Of a stretch of 5,636 bases of DNA, positions 5,542-5,636 are shown in pieces; the first letter of the stretch is position 1; the number at the start of each line of letters is the position of its first letter. The stretch lies in NCBI GenBank assembly GCA_023127875.1, contig JAGMFA010000136.1, forward strand, positions 1 to 5,636, in the 5' to 3' direction. The notes beneath the pieces were generated by a model, which was given only the letters and a program-made list of their open reading frames with translations, was not told the DNA's origin and did not search any database. Position numbers and translations under genes: made by a program. The stretch comes from Candidatus Zixiibacteriota bacterium. Its GTDB lineage: Bacteria > Zixibacteria > MSB-5A5 > SM1-73.

Positions 5542-5636
5542 TTACATCTTATTATTGATTTTTTCTCCTGCATGCGGATTCTGCACCTTGAGGCCTGTTT
5601 TGGGCTTGACTTTAAATCCCCCTTTAGTAAAGGGGG
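5542..5636 (-). CDS. Probable 3' end of a minus-strand gene, cut by the window edge
   Basis: On the minus strand the frame from the window edge is open for 30 complete codons and ends with TAA (complement of 5542-5544), directly ahead of the leftward terminator at 5497-5530. The peptide end is Lys-rich, with GFKVKPKTG, then LKVQNPHAGEKINNKM. The run NPHAGEKI loosely recalls the NPxTGExI arm of HU/IHF DNA-binding proteins, but those continue about 20 residues further and this one stops after four, so I do not assign a family. The first 19 plus-strand bases from the edge (5618-5636) form a palindrome CCCCCTTTA-G-TAAAGGGGG of a kind common between genes, so the coding reading could be chance. 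The stop-then-terminator order is the best support. Confidence 0.35.
   Translation of the reverse strand, partial: PFTKGGFKVKPKTGLKVQNPHAGEKINNKM
5618..5636. repeat. Palindrome CCCCCTTTA-G-TAAAGGGGG at the window edge
   Basis: Nine-base arms (5618-5626 and 5628-5636) surround a single G and run to the last base of the window, so the element may be longer. Similar 'CCCCCTTT...AAAGGGGG' palindromes are frequent intergenic repeats in genomes of this type, from general knowledge. It may overlap the 3' part of a minus-strand gene or lie at its edge. Confidence 0.6.

Noticed and set aside
1..5636. CRISPR array, tRNA, rRNA, insertion sequence or known riboswitch
   Set aside because: I found no regularly spaced direct repeats, cloverleaf sequence, rRNA segment, transposase frame or recognisable riboswitch core on either strand.

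Overview
The window most likely comes from an uncultured bacterium of the FCB superphylum (Bacteroidota relatives such as Zixibacteria, Marinimicrobia, KSB1 or WOR-3-like lineages). Two things point there. The first large protein ends in a textbook NPFNP / GQKVRTL / ASGIY / KKM-type C-terminal secretion tail. The second belongs to a conserved exported family that I know mainly from Bacteroidota-like genomes. Base composition is moderate, and the intergenic spacers are packed with short palindromes, as is usual for such genomes. The phylum cannot be fixed from this sequence alone.

Layout. Bases 1-671 carry no convincing intact gene. They hold a degenerate 21-bp tandem repeat, a perfect 10-bp-stem palindrome, an 11-C homopolymer, a possible relic of a gene 3' end, and a good sigma70-type promoter (TTGACA-17-TATATT) that would give the first gene a leader of about 250 nt. 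Bases 672-3689 encode a 1005-residue exported multidomain surface protein. In order it has a signal peptide, an N-terminal beta domain with a charged helical insertion, a right-handed parallel beta-helix, a beta-sandwich-like module, a Cys-rich internally duplicated module, a second copy of the beta module, and the C-terminal sorting/FlgD-like tail. A terminator-like hairpin follows. Bases 3690-4020 hold two palindromic elements and a strong ribosome binding site. Bases 4021-5295 encode a 424-residue exported protein of the family habitually named 'asparagine synthetase B', although no asparagine synthetase motif is visible. Bases 5296-5636 hold two hairpins with mutually complementary loops, a strong leftward intrinsic terminator, and the likely 3' end of a minus-strand gene that runs off the window.

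How they work together. Both intact genes encode exported proteins and point the same way, but 331 bp containing a hairpin terminator and palindromes separate them, so co-transcription is doubtful. No defence, mobile-element or biosynthetic system is visible. The most interesting points are the modular build of the surface protein, the functionally unassigned second protein, and the palindromic intergenic elements.
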